Shown here piece after piece: positions 22,958 through 58,413 of a stretch of DNA of 64,000 nt. Position numbers and translations under genes: made by a program. A model generated the notes under the pieces. That model did not search any database. It had not been told where the DNA came from and saw nothing but the letters and a program-made list of their open reading frames with translations. The stretch lies in assembly GCF_050948175.1 (NCBI RefSeq), contig NC_135198.1, positions 11,405,001 to 11,469,000 of the forward strand. The letters are read 5' to 3'. How positions within the stretch are numbered: position 1 is the stretch's first letter; each line of letters begins with the position of its first letter. Source of the DNA: Xylocopa sonorina (taxonomy: Eukaryota; Arthropoda; Insecta; Hymenoptera; Apidae).

Positions 22958-25900
22958 ATTTCACGGATGATTCTCTCTATATTCGTCGTTGTCCCGCTTC
23001 ACCACGCGAAACCAACGCGTGCATACGCCCGTTCATCGGGAGTCCGGCTAAAGATGTTCCTTTTTCTCGTACCGGCGCCGTTTTTCGACCGTTCCCGAGA
23101 CCCGGGTTCACCGAGTTCGCCCCGCGTCACACGCTGCCGCACGATGCGTCCCATTAAAACGCTTTCCCGTCGACGCCTCTCCCGTACCGCGCTCGAAAAC
23201 GCGCTTCTTCCATTCGCGATAATTCCAACCGAACGAAACTCGACGTAGGAACCGTACGATTTCGCCGTGGCGAACGCGTCGATCGATCAACGGTCGAAGA
23301 TCGAGAGAACGAATCGCGTCTACGGCCTCGCGTTCGCTTCGATCGATCCGTTTTTCGATCGGCGATATCGTCGTTCGCGAGAAGAGTCGGCTCTCCAGTC
23401 GGCTGGATTCTTCTCATCCCGGGGCAACATTCTTCATCCGCGTGGAGTCCTGACGGGTTTTCGGGCATGCATGATGATCCATCATTCTTCGCGCCATTCC
23501 AACCGCCCTCCCCGCCGTCCGGTGCCTCTTCATCTTCTCCGCGTCGGTTCTTGTTCTTTGGCTTACGTTTTGCAACAAGTCTCCCTGGCCAGCCTCGCGC
23601 GTCTTTTTCGAGACCCACGGATTAGTCCGCCTCTTTCGTATACGAACGCGTAATCTGTCCCCGAGCACGGGTGTAACCAATCGCCTCATTCCGGATCGTT
23701 CCCTTTATTACTCCTTTTATTACCTCCGAGAGGGGATAATCGTGGATAATCGTTGATTGAATTTTTAGACGCCTATTTTCTTTGTACTTTTTCCACTTCC
23801 TTTCCCAGTCGAGCAGCGAACGATAATGCGAGCAAAGATTTTTTCAACGATTGCGACGCACCACGGTAAATAGACTCGTTTTTCGAAGCTGCCCGTACGG
23901 TAAGAACCGGTTCTCCGGTACGACACGAATAAATCATACATCGATTAGGAGAATAGAGAGAGCGAGAGTGCTGCCGGTCGTGAAAGAAAGCCATCGAACG
24001 CGTGTCCCTCGGATTCTACGTCGTCGAAAATTTCGTTACCATGTCCGGTAATTAAATTCTCCCCCGCGGTACGGCGCGTGAGACGTTTATTAGAGTGATC
24101 CATGCGCGAGTACGTCGATTACCGCGATAAATACCGGTCGTTTAATTAAAATCGTATCGATCGCAGTCGTAATCCCGGGTATCGAAATTCGGATCGGTGA
24201 AACGAAGCTGTGTGGCGCGATGTAATCGTTGAAGGGGACGGGCCAGGAATGAAATCCGAGCGAAACATCGGTAAAGGCCCGTAATTACCGGCCACGATAC
24301 ACGCTCTGTCTCGCTCCGTTCAACATTTCTTTCGTTTCTCATTTATTTGCTCCTTTTCTTTTTCTTGTTAAGAAAGGTGGAGAGGGTGGGACGGCCCGCA
24401 CTTTTTCTTCCTTTCATTTTCTTCCTCTCGTTTCCTTTTTCTTCCCGTTCTTTTTTTCGGTTCTTTCGTAAATTTCGCTGCACTCATTCTTGCATCACCT
24501 TCGCCGGGCACGCCACGGGGCCCGGCCGAGCCAAGACTCCATTCAAGGACACAATATTCAGAAACCGAAAGTGCGATCACGCGAAAATCTAACGTCTCGC
24601 CGAACCGGTCTAACCGGATTCGGTGTGCGGCTGGTTAAGATGGTACCGGCGATCGGTGAGCCGCGTAAACTCGTTCCTCGTCATTTTTGGCAATAACAAC
24701 ATTAAACGCATCGCTACGGCCGGCCTGCGATCCGTTTCGAGAATCGGGCCTCGCTTATCACGCCTCGATTATTCGTCCATCCGTCTGCGAGCGCGGGTCA
24801 CAGGTCGGCCGGCCATGTCGCGCTTCTCGATCGTCTCTCAATCTTATCGTTCTTAAACTTTGCTTCCCAACTACGCTTATCGTCGATTACCTCATCGTAT
24901 CGTGGACAGCAGAAACGAACGATTCGAAGAGAAGAAAAAAGAACGGAAAAAAAGAGAACACGTACGTCTGCACGTATAACAATTTAATTACTCGCTTTTT
25001 CCAATCCTCTTTTTCTGCTCCCTCGCGAAGGTCGCTCGCCGCTTCGAACCTCCGCGATTTCTTCCTAACAGGTGTTCGCCAGGATATAAGAGTCGCGTCT
25101 GAAACGCAGGCGAGCGCGAAAGGGAGCGGCGGCCATCAGGTTTACCGAATGGACCACCGTTCTCGAACGTTTTTCGAGGCGTTCGCACGGTCCTCCGCGG
25201 TTCCTCGCCTGGTTCCCCTTTCCGCGGCCTGATTCGTCTCTAGCCTGCCTCGATTCCTCGTCCCCCTCGCGCGGCGTAACAGAATCGCGCAGACTTGGCG
25301 CAGACGGTTCGACTCGCTTTTGTGGCCGCGCGCCGGTCGTGAAGTTGGAAAGTCAAGTGCAGTCGCGCACCACCTCGCAGACGGCAGAGTTTCTCAAACT
25401 CGTTACGCCAGTCGCCGCGGCTCATGAATCGCTCGAACTTTTCGATCGATCGACGAGACCGGACCGGGAGCTTTGTCGCCGCCGCCGTCGTGCCGCGCGC
25501 GTCTTTCTACCCGCTCGATTGCCATCGATCGAATCCCGTCGCCGGAGTTTCGCGTCGCTCGGCCACTTTTCGAATCGCTTCGGGGCCATTTTTAACCCGA
25601 CGCGCTCTTCGCGGAATTTCCAACCGACGCATTGTTTCGTAGCGTCGTTCGAATTCGCGTACGCGTTACCAATGATCAATGTCTGATCAATCCGATTGCT
25701 TATGAACTTTTCTTCTAACTAAAGTAAACCACGTCGATCAATTTCCAACGGTACTTTCTACGCGTACAACTTGTTTCTTCGACAAGGAGATACTTCCATC
25801 TCGCAAAAAAGGTCCTCTAATTTGCATCGAGCGTCTGCTAAACCTTCCATGTGCTGGTCAAAATAAAACGTCCACGTTCCCCCGAGATCGTTGATCCGCG

Positions 25901-26642
25901 CAGAAACGGGAGAACCGCTGCGAGCCGATCTCGATGAAAGCAAATGGCTCCCGCGGCCGCGTGGCCGAGAGATTTGAACGTACGATTCCGCGTAATGGAG
26001 TTTAGCGTCTTCCTCGGTGTGGACGCGTGCGCGTGTGCGCCGCGCAAATAATCAAAATCAAGAGCCCGCGAGCCAGGGCAGTTCTGACAAGTGGCCGTTC
26101 TGACGTGACCGTGCAAAACTGGTTGCACCGCGATGGAACCGCGCCGATGGTACCCCCGTACCGTTCCGCCGCCCAACCCACCGCGCGAGGATTTACGACG
26201 CGCCGAATTTATTCTACGCTGGAATTGAATTCGACGCCGACGGACGTTCAATTATTTCCTAACAGCCCGCCCGGCGATGAACTCGTTCGTTCTTCGATCC
26301 CGCGGAAGGCTGTCGCGGGTTCTCCGCGCGTGGATTTCGAACGAAAATCGCACCGGCAACGTGGAAACACGAGAATCGAGACGGGGTGGCACGGACCCCG
26401 AAGAGGGTGAAATAAAAAGGGAGTCGCGCCTAAGACGAAGGTGGCGCAGCCTGAAATAACAGAGGAGGTAGTAACGCGAGAGGTTCCAAGCTGTCTATCG
26501 AGATCTCTTTCGTTACAACTCCATCGCTGGGGTTGTTTCTATCCCGCGATACGTCCCGACGACGGACAAAAGGAGCTTTCTCTTTTCCCGTGGAAACCGG
26601 TGAGCTATAAGCGCGTCTGAAAATGATCAAGGGGAGTTTGTT

Positions 26643-26646
<4 letters not shown>

Positions 26647-26682
<36 letters not shown>
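26647..26682. repeat. (CT)18 microsatellite
   Basis: Pure CT dinucleotide run at the edge between the CpG-rich block and the AT-rich repeat-laden stretch that follows. Confidence 0.95.
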
Positions 26683-26685
<3 letters not shown>

Positions 26686-29447
26686 CGAACGTTACACCTC
26701 ACGGTTTTTATTTTTGCAAGTTTTATTGCGGACGAGGGGAGAGAAAAGAAATATAGAAACTGTAAAGGAAGAGAGAAGGAGTACGCTCGGTGTACAAGCC
26801 GAAACGCGGTTCAAGTTGGTGAACGCTCGGTCGGGCGTTCGATTAATTACGAGTCGAGCGGCGTACGATGCATCATTGGACTCTTGGTAGAGGATTAGAG
26901 TGGCGAGGGAATGGAATCGAACGTGGGGACAGAGAAGAAGGAGCACGAAGAAGCAGATACAGCGAGGGAGAGAAGAGAATCGAATCTGAACAGGAATTCT
27001 GATCGATATCTCTGGGAGCTGACGGAGTTCGAGGTGAATCGAGGGTCCGCGCCACTGAGACACTCGTCACTCAAAAAATATTACGTATGCACACGTGTAA
27101 TAAAACGAATCGAATTCCCCTGGGCTCTCTAAGTCCATTTTGGGAACGTTGGTTCCTGCGTAACTTCGCGTCTGATGCGAACAGCAACGAGAACCGGACC
27201 TAGACTCGACCGAACCAAAAAACGGAAACGGAAGAGATCGTTCGGGAAAGGTGAAACAAAAGTTTGGTCCGCGTGGTCCATGCTGCAGGATCGGGTGGTG
27301 ATCGCTTAAAAATAAAATTGGAATCAACGAAAAGTGTAAAGCAAAGAATAGAAGAGCGTAATGAAGAGAGTACATAAGAAAAAATAGATTTTATTCAAAA
27401 ATTTATTGCGTTCTTGCGAGGAGTTCTTCTTTTATGTTTTTTTTCTCGTTTTCTTAAAAAAAAAAAGAAAAATCCTAAGGAAAATTGTTCCGTTTGTTAT
27501 TTCTTTTTCCGTCTTCTCTCTGTATCTCTCTCTTTTCTTTCTGGCGCGTGTCGCTGTTTCCCGTCACAACGCGTTCATGTAAAACAAGTGCGCGCGGATG
27601 CTTGGTCGGAGGCATCGTCGAATCTTCCCGTTCCATGGCCGAAGAGAGATCGAACAGAGAAAAGATACAACTCAATAGAAACGCAACACACAACACAGGA
27701 ATTTCGAGCTAAAGTAATTCTTGAAAAAAAAAAAGGAAGGAAAAACATTGAACGAAATGAAACGTTGCGCACGAATTAAGGAGAAACACAAAGAGGTCAG
27801 TCTTGGCTCAGTGGTTCGCTGCTCTCTTGTAAATATTATAAAAATCGTAAAGTAAAACGTTACAATATACGTATATGCATCACCGGGCGCCTTCGGCGAT
27901 CTGATTCTTCCTCCATTTTTTCCTTTTTTTTCTTTTTTTTTCTTCAACGTTTTTCAAACTCTTTACATTTACGATCGTGCGAGTTCGTGTATACATATAA
28001 AAATCTATATATATATTTATATATAAATAAGACGCGAGCTACGCGTGCGTTGAAACACTAAGTACACGCGAAATCTGGACACTATTGCATAAACGGTCGA
28101 AGAGAAAGGAAAGCACACGCGTTTGAAACGTAATCGTGTTCGAGGGAAGGAAAAAAAGGGAGTGTGAAAAAAAAGAAAAAAAAAAAAAAACACGAGAGAA
28201 CGAAGGGAAACGAATTTCATTCGCCTTTTCCCAGCGGCTTTTCGTTTCTTTCGTCGTCGCGACACGGTGGAACGGAGATGTTCACGACGAGCTTACGAAA
28301 CGAGGGGTATCGCCCGCGAACAAGTAAGATTAACGTGTGCCAGCTTTCGATTACACGAAAATATCCCGAAACATAGGACATCGACGCGGAAGAACGAGAG
28401 CAACGCGTAATGTCTTCCGTCCGCGACCAACTCATTTTTTTTCTCTTCTCTACCCCTGCTCTTCTTTTCTTTTTATTTTGGTAGGACGATGGGTTCCATT
28501 TTTCAACCGAAACTCGCATAGTTTTCAACGCACCGCGGCACGATCCTAAGTGTACATATGCACATCCGTAATGTATTGCACCTGCATCAGCGTCCGCATC
28601 GAAAGTTTTAAAGCTAAATTTTGAAAGCGAGATCTCGCGTGTCGAAGGGGGGTTGTATGGTTGGTGGTGGTGATGATGTTTGCGTAACGAAAAAAAAAAA
28701 TAATAATATCGTTGGTTCGCTGGTTATAAATTAATAGTACATATGTATAAAACAGAGGTGTTTAAGGGTGTGTCTCGTTCTCTCTCTCTCTCGCTCGCTC
28801 TCTCTTTCGTTCTCTCTTTCTCACAGTTTCTCTCTCTCTCTCTCTCTCTCTCTCGCTCTCTCTTTTCAATAAAAAAGAAGAAAAACAAAACGAACGCGAA
28901 ACAGAACTATGTATATACGAGTACGCGTATAAAACTATAAAGGAATCAAAGAGAAAAGAGAGGTGTTCCGGGTCGCGCCACCCTGTCGCGAGGCTTGGTC
29001 CCGTCTGCGAGACCGTAGCCCTGAGTCTTATAAAGGGAGAGAAAAAACAATAATTTACATATAATCGTTATATAGGTAATAATATATAAAGCTTATAACC
29101 TAATCTATGTTGAGCATTCAGTGGACGACAGCGGGTGACGCGGCCCAACGCGGCTCTCTTCGGCTTCTCTACGTCTTGAAAGCACACAACCGAACAGGTT
29201 TCAAAGAGACGAGAACAAAAATAGTACGAGAAAATTACAAAATTACAAATAGCGGTAATTAATAATAATTAAGAAAGGAAATAAAAAGAAATGTCGAGAA
29301 ACACAGATCCGCTTTCCGTTCCTCCCTTCGCGACGTTTCCATCCCCTGTCGCGGAATAAAACGTATTCGATTCTTCTTTCTCTCCATGCTTAAATGTTCC
29401 ATCCTCGCTCTCTTTCGCATTCCTCAACTACCACGTATAAAAATTTA

Positions 29448-29489
<42 letters not shown>

Positions 29490-31977
29490 GCTCTCTATCT
29501 CTCTCTCTTCTCTCTTTCGACGAAACGTGCAACAAGTGATAAATATAAAAGACAAAAACTAAAATGACAAAATAATAAATGCATCGTAGCGGTAGGTAGC
29601 AGTAACAGTTATTTAACAAGAAGTTCGTCGGTGCAAAAAAGAGAGCGGCCGGACGACGTCGGCTATCGCGAAATAGTTATTCGATCGACGCCGGGACGAC
29701 GCGCGTCGTTTTCTTTAGATACCTTTCTACCTGGTCTCTAACCGCGATATTCAACGGCGATAGAGAGAGCGGCAAGGTAAAGAAGCGGTTCACGACCGAT
29801 TCCGTTTGGCTCGATTCGGTTAAAATCCGGTGCGACTATCGGTCGTTCTGTACGCACACGCGACGAACACCGGATAATCCACGAACGCGATTACTCGTCG
29901 TGCATATACTGTACATACATATTAGAATAGAGAAAAGTCGCTTATAAATAAACGTTATCGTAACATCGTATACACGTCGACGCTTATCGTCACGACGATA
30001 CCCATCTTCCCGTGGATCATCCGATCGTGTGCATATATGCGCGCTTTCCTGATTGTTCTCTACGCGCTCCGTCTTTTCTTTTTCTAGTCCCTTTATCTCG
30101 CTATATAGCGAATCGATATCACAGTACCTATCGCCAACCCTCGTTTTCCTTTCTCTCCTTCTATCCTTACTTTTTTTTTCTTCTTTTCTTCTCCCCTCTT
30201 CCACCCTACCCTATCCTTCTTCTTTCTTGTTTTTTCGTCTCTTTGCTTTATCCGCGCGCGCTCCGACGACGCTCGTCGGAGTGTTTCGTCGATCGAAATG
30301 GCACCACACAAGGTTCTGACGTCGTCCAACCACCCGAACCAGTTTCGCAGCAGTTCGCAACGAGTTCTGCGACCGGCACGTATACACGGAACTTAAGAGT
30401 AAAAATATAACGCGCCCCTGTCGTCTCCGGCCAGATCAGCTGGCAATCGCGCTTATTTCGCGTTATTTTTTTTCGGCTCTTCCGTTTTCGAAAAAGTACC
30501 ATCGCGAAAAACCAGAAAATATTTTATACATATATATATTATATATATAAAAGATTAAACAGAGTTAAAAACCAATCCGTAATCGTTTTCTATCTCCTCC
30601 GCGACACGCTATATATATATATGTATATGTATATCACACGGCCGAATTTCTGACTGCGAGATTAGAGTATAATTATAAGCATAAGCACTAGTAGTCGATT
30701 ACTTCGGTAAAAAATAGTAAAAAAAGTTACAAAAAAGAAAAATGATTAGAGGAAACGTACGAACAATATTGGAGATTCTGAGTAAAGCAGCGTTCCGTAC
30801 AATCGACGAGTGTGTTACCAAAAGACAGAAAGAAAAAAAGAAAACAGGAACGAAAGCGAAAATTTATGATAAGATGTATGGAAAACGATCACAGCGAGAA
30901 AAAACAAAAGGAGGAAATTTATTTAAAAAAAAAAAAGAAAAAGTAGGAGAGGACGATAGTCTAACCACTCCACCGAATGCAACATGTCTCGCGCGATAAA
31001 AACTTAACAATAATTAATAGCGATAATAATAATTAATAATATGATATGAGACGATACACCGTTACTTTGAGTATAACGAATTAGAACGAATAATTAAAAA
31101 AGAAACAAAAAGTCCGTTCGTATCTACACATTTTTTACAACAATTAGTCGTTTCTCTCTTTTCCCCTTCTTCTCTCCGATTCGACAGAATTCCTAAAGCG
31201 AGTATTCATTTTTACCATTTTTCAAAACAATAATTCGAGACCCGCACAATTTTGTTTCTCCTCGCGTATAAAAACTGACAAATCGTGTTCGCATGAATGT
31301 CCCTTTTATTTTCGTTCATTTTTAACCGGATAAAAAAAAACACGAAGACTCGACGACATTAATTAAAATATTTCGCTCGACCATTTAGCTAACGTCTTCG
31401 GTTTCGATCGATCTACGAACATATAATAAACTAATTATTATTTTATCGAGGAATATATAACGTTTCGCACGTCCACGTGGAATCATCCTGTCGTTCCGTC
31501 GCGAAGTGGAAATATTGAATTATTGTTTTCACGCGCGGCACGTATTTCTCCTGACGATCGGCGAAAATTTTCACCAAAAAAGTGACCAACGAAAAAAAAA
31601 GGAAACAAAAAAGAGAGGAGGAAAACAGAAATTCCCGTGATGTTCGAAAATTCACCGAATTATTAGCTGCAATTTCCTATTGAATGCTGTCGATGACTCA
31701 ACTGAGAAACGTGTGAAGAGGATTGTCGCGAGATCAGTCCTGCTAAATCCGCGTAAGGAGAGAGAGATGCGAGCGAATCTAAAAACGATCGATAGATGTA
31801 TCACAAAAAGTCGTCCCCGCGAAATATATACCGTAACAATTATAACATCCGTAAATCACGCAAACTCCTCTTTTTCTTTTGAAAAGAAAACATGTCTCTC
31901 TGTTCCAATTACTTTTTTTTTTCAAACGTGCACGCGACGAACGAGAAAGAAAGAAAAAAGAGAACACCGAGGATAAT

Positions 31978-31981
<4 letters not shown>

Positions 31982-32029
<48 letters not shown>
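31982..32029. repeat. (AT)24 microsatellite
   Basis: A pure AT dinucleotide run of 48 bases followed by an A-tract. It can form a cruciform and is likely polymorphic in length. Confidence 0.97.
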
Positions 32030-32035
<6 letters not shown>

Positions 32036-32923
32036 AAATGAAAACAACGGTAAAAACTATTATCAGCGAACGATCACATCGTCGTCGTTTTTTACCTCCG
32101 CGGTTTTCGACGCTTCTTGCACGTTTTTCTTCTTTTCGTTTTTTCCCGTCTCTGCTAACTTATTTTTATAAACGCGATATAAGTAGATCTCTAATAATTT
32201 AATGAGTCGATTAACGTGACGCCTGACGACACGATCACTTCATTCATTCATTCACTTGTTTCCTTTTTTTTTCTTTTTTCTTTAAACACTTATCTTCCTC
32301 TTTTTCTTCATCTTCCTCTCCTTTCATCCCCCCTTATTCCTCCTCCTCTTTTACGTTCAGTTTCATTCTTTTTCTCATTTCACTTTTAGTACTGTATCAG
32401 AGTATCGATAATTGCAGTTCTCAATATAATTATTAATATACCATCCTAAAATACGGTCAAATCACTGCCGCGAGCAGCAATTCCGAGGCACTACGAACAG
32501 GCCACAGAGAATATGGCCGCACAATTATTCATCTTCAGATCATCTCTGTGTCTAAATGATAAAAGACTAACTGTAGAACGCCTAATATACGTATAATCCG
32601 TAATCATATTCTTATGCATCTCGTCATCTATAGGTATAGATCATTATAATATATATATATATTATATATAATATATATATAATATACAATAATTAGAGAG
32701 ATCACACGTCTTAATATAGAAATTTAAAAGACTATTCTCTAGTACGTTGAAATTTCCTCAATATTTTGTGTGTGTTTCATTTGTGTTCGTGTGTGTATTC
32801 CGTTCGCCTCCTCGTATCTTTTTAAGTATTGCCACGAAAAATCCTCCTGTTTCGCATTATTCCCTTTTCTTCCCCCTTTCGTTTGCTTCTTCCATTCACC
32901 GGTTGATGTGATGATAATTGCGT

Positions 32924-32952
32924 TTATTATTACAATTATTATTATTACTATT

Positions 32953-32983
<31 letters not shown>

Positions 32984-33001
32984 ATAATATTATTATTATT
33001 A
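32924..33001. repeat. (ATT)n trinucleotide repeat, interrupted
   Basis: About 25 ATT-type units with a few substitutions and a TTAATAATATTATT self-complementary core near 32980. Confidence 0.9.
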
Positions 33002-33439
33002 AGTTCCGGATGAGCGGACTTCACGAGGGTCCTTCGAAAGTCTTTTTTCTTTCCTCGTTTTTTTTTTTTTTCCATCCACGGTGCGCTCCTCTTTCGAGCT
33101 CTACTCTATCGACTACCCTACTTACGCTACTCTACGGTGTCTCAGCCTTCTTCCACGTTCCCTCCTCTTTCGTATCATGGTTTTTTTTTCTTCTTCTTTT
33201 GCTTTGTGTCGCTTACCTAGTGTTACGTTCAGCACCAATCTGATTTTAAAACCGATTCAAAATATTATCATTATAGTTAATAGAATAATATAACCTGTCG
33301 TATAAATATACATTCAAATATTACTATAGTATACAAGAGTCGTACCCTCCCCTCGCGCAACTATCGTCATCGTCAACTTGTCGTACCCCGAAAAGCTATG
33401 GCTCAGCACTCTGGGGGGATACGCCGTCCTCGTAAATCC

Positions 33440-34110
33440 TACCTAATCTCTCGTCCTCCCTTTCCCTCTTTCACTCTTCGACACACTCTCACTCTCACTC
33501 GCACTCGCACTCGCTCTTTCTCTCTCTCTCGTTTACACGCTCACATTTTTCTCTCACCATTCTCTTTCATCCGTACCCCAACCGTTTCATCCTTTCCCTT
33601 GCCCCTCCCCACTTCATCCTCCTCACCTCTTTCTCTTTCTTTTTCTTCCACCTCTTTCGTATCGTCTTCTTTTTCTTCTATTCTCCATATCCCTCAGCAA
33701 TCCTACCCACTCGCGAGAACCCTCCGTCTCTTTCCGTTTCACCCTCCCGATTCTACGCGCAGCATTCACAACTCTTTCTCTCCTCTCATTCACACACCGA
33801 CGCATCATCCACGCAGCCAGCCACGCACGCTCTTGCTCGCTCTTTTTCACGTCATTTCAACATTTTTCTTTTCTCATCTTTTACCTCCTCTCTGTTTGTT
33901 TGTTCGTCGGAGTGAACGGCTTTACATATTTACAGGCATTCTTCTCGTGGTCGTGTATATCCACCTCCCTCTCGAGGCAACGTATCTTCCTCCCATCGCG
34001 TATATCTCTCTCTTTCCCTTCCATCTTTCCTCATTTCCTTCTCCTCTTTCCTTTCTCTCTCCTCTTCTTTTTCTTCTTTCTTCTTCCCTTCTTTTTTGCT
34101 TCATTAAACA
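33440..34110. repeat. Long polypyrimidine block
   Basis: Over about 670 bases the plus strand is overwhelmingly C and T, built from imperfect CTC, CTTT and TCC units. The open frame across it (33398-34168) is a simple-sequence artefact made of Ser, Phe, Leu and Pro. On the minus strand it would be a purine-rich RNA segment. Confidence 0.8.
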
Positions 34111-35202
34111 TAGGCAAGTTAAATATCGTATCACAATCGTTATCAATTTTTTGTTTGTTTGTTTCTAATCTGGTCGTCGAATCGAACATCTCCAAACCCG
34201 TGTGCACGTGTACTCGGCGAAACACGAGTTCGCCTTTACGCGTACTTGCGCTTGCGTGTAATAATGTACGTGTGTAGGGGTTTGTTGTATGTATATGTGT
34301 GTGAACGGTGTGGCGAACGACACCTCGGACGGTCTGCCTGCCTGCCTGCGCGCGCGCGCGCGAAACCACCGAACTCTGTCGAGCTATCCGCTTGTCCACG
34401 AAAAAAACGCGAGAAGGTACGTCGTTAATTCATTAATATATAAAAAATACGTATTAGGGGTGGGGGGGAGGGGGAATAGACGAGATTCTTCGTTGGTTGA
34501 GTCACCAGAATTCTGGCGCCAGCGATCAGCTCGACGATGAACGACACAACGGTACGCCAGTCTCCTAGCACGGTCCGACTACTGTCCGTCTGGAACCCCT
34601 TCGCAGCCACGTAGCTCGGTAATTGCGAGCTGGTCGTCTACCACTCGTTCACCATCTCGTGGTGTCCATCAGGTAACGACGATCGGCGACAAAGAAGAGA
34701 AAAAAATAGTGAAAAGAAAAAAAACAGTTACTATTGTGAGGTGTATTTTGCCGGGCGAGCCACGCGACTGCGTTCGTTCCCGTAATCGCGAACGGTAAGT
34801 CGGACCGGGGTAGCGTAAACAGAGCGCGTTAGTCCGTCGACGATAGGGGTGCGAACGCGTTGGAGGATCGATGGCGTCGTTGGAGACGCGAGCGTAACCG
34901 GTGTGCCGATCACCGTCGAGCTGAAGACTAGCTGGCGACCCGTTCCGAGGCTGTGCGAAGCGATGGAACGAGGAAAGTAAGCGAACCGCGAAACGAAAAG
35001 AAAGGGCCTAGTAAATGCACGATAAATGTCACGGGTAGTGTTGCTGGATCGGCTGGGTGCATCGGTGCGACGCGGCGCTCGACGTCGTAGCTGCTGCTGC
35101 GGCGGCGGCGGCGGCGGCGTCGGCCTGTAACGCGTGACCGAAGCATCGCTGAAATCTCAGCGGTATTCCTGCTTGCTAGTAGGCGGCAGGATGGACGGTT
35201 AG
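34111..35202 (-). other. Probable proximal 3' UTR of the zinc-finger gene
   Basis: This lies directly after the stop codon of exon 2B on the minus strand. It contains a GCC-type trinucleotide run near 35098-35120, an alternating GC run at 34350-34362 and no further coding exon that I can identify. The composition shifts from CpG-rich next to the stop to AT-rich beyond 34.5 kb. Confidence 0.4.
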
Positions 35203-57731
<22,529 letters not shown>

Positions 57732-58367
57732 TTACACTGTTTTTCCGCCGCGCGTTTTTCACCGATATTGGTATAATATATATAGATTTATTATAATATA
57801 TATATACGAATATATATATATATGTTTTTTCTTTCTTTTTCTTTTTATTCTTCTTCCCTGTTCTCGAACGGAGACGATGTTCACGTAGACGTATACACGC
57901 GCGATTCCGTCCCGCGTACCTATACACGCGTGCACGTAGGTGGCTAGGTGTCGTGCATAGAACGTAACGTAGATTCGAAGCGCGCACGTTCGCGTGATCA
58001 CGGCGGGCAAGATGTGACGTGACGAACGACAAACGCGCGAAACGTGTTCTGTCCCGTCTGCGGCTCTCGTTCCTTTCGTTTTTTCCACTCTGTCCTCCTC
58101 TTCCGTCGCCTTTGTCCGTTCTTTTTCCCCTAATACGTCGCGATCCCTCCGTTGTGACACGTTTGCGATCGTTCCTCGACGACGATGACGACGATGACGA
58201 CGATCGCGGCCGTGAAAAAGGTTCCCGGTCAATCTGGAGCCAGAACGAAAACGCGACCCACGACTTCCTCTTATTTTCTCTTTCTCCTTTTTCTTCCTTT
58301 CCCTTTTCTCTTCTTTCCACCGCGTTCCGCTTCCTTTTTCCTTTACCCGTTCCTATCGTTTCTTCCC

Positions 58368-58369
<2 letters not shown>

Positions 58370-58411
<42 letters not shown>

Positions 58412-58413
58412 TG
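58370..58413. repeat. (TTTC)11 microsatellite
   Basis: Eleven tandem TTTC units, in the opposite purine/pyrimidine orientation to the (GAAA)9 run at 19657. Confidence 0.95.

Larger units (their letters stand above)
15601..26645. other. CpG-rich block with no supported coding gene
   Basis: Base composition is markedly richer in G+C and CpG than before 15 kb. Long open frames occur on both strands, but they are low-complexity, rich in Arg/Ser and overlap one another in several frames, as expected when stop codons are scarce. Marked items inside are a hairpin at 17130-17175, a near-palindrome at 19300-19320 and microsatellites at 19657, 22055 and 22920. A TATAAA at 19992-19997 is a possible core promoter. 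The block may be regulatory DNA for the neighbouring zinc-finger gene; that is conjecture. Confidence 0.4.
26700..33390 (-). other. AT-rich repeat-laden stretch; possible distal 3' UTR of the zinc-finger gene
   Basis: No coding exon is visible on either strand. The stretch contains many mononucleotide A/T runs, imperfect CT tracts (28778-28867 and 29451-29518), AT runs and an ATT run. Minus-strand AATAAA signals read as TTTATT at 27390-27395, 27402-27407 and 31305-31310. Long 3' UTRs are common for neural and developmental transcription factors, so part may belong to the minus-strand gene ending at 35203. RNA data would be needed to place the 3' end. Confidence 0.25.

Noticed and set aside
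33398..34168. 256-codon plus-strand open frame
   Set aside because: It is the translation of a polypyrimidine block: simple Ser/Phe/Leu/Pro with no domain and no homology that I recognise.
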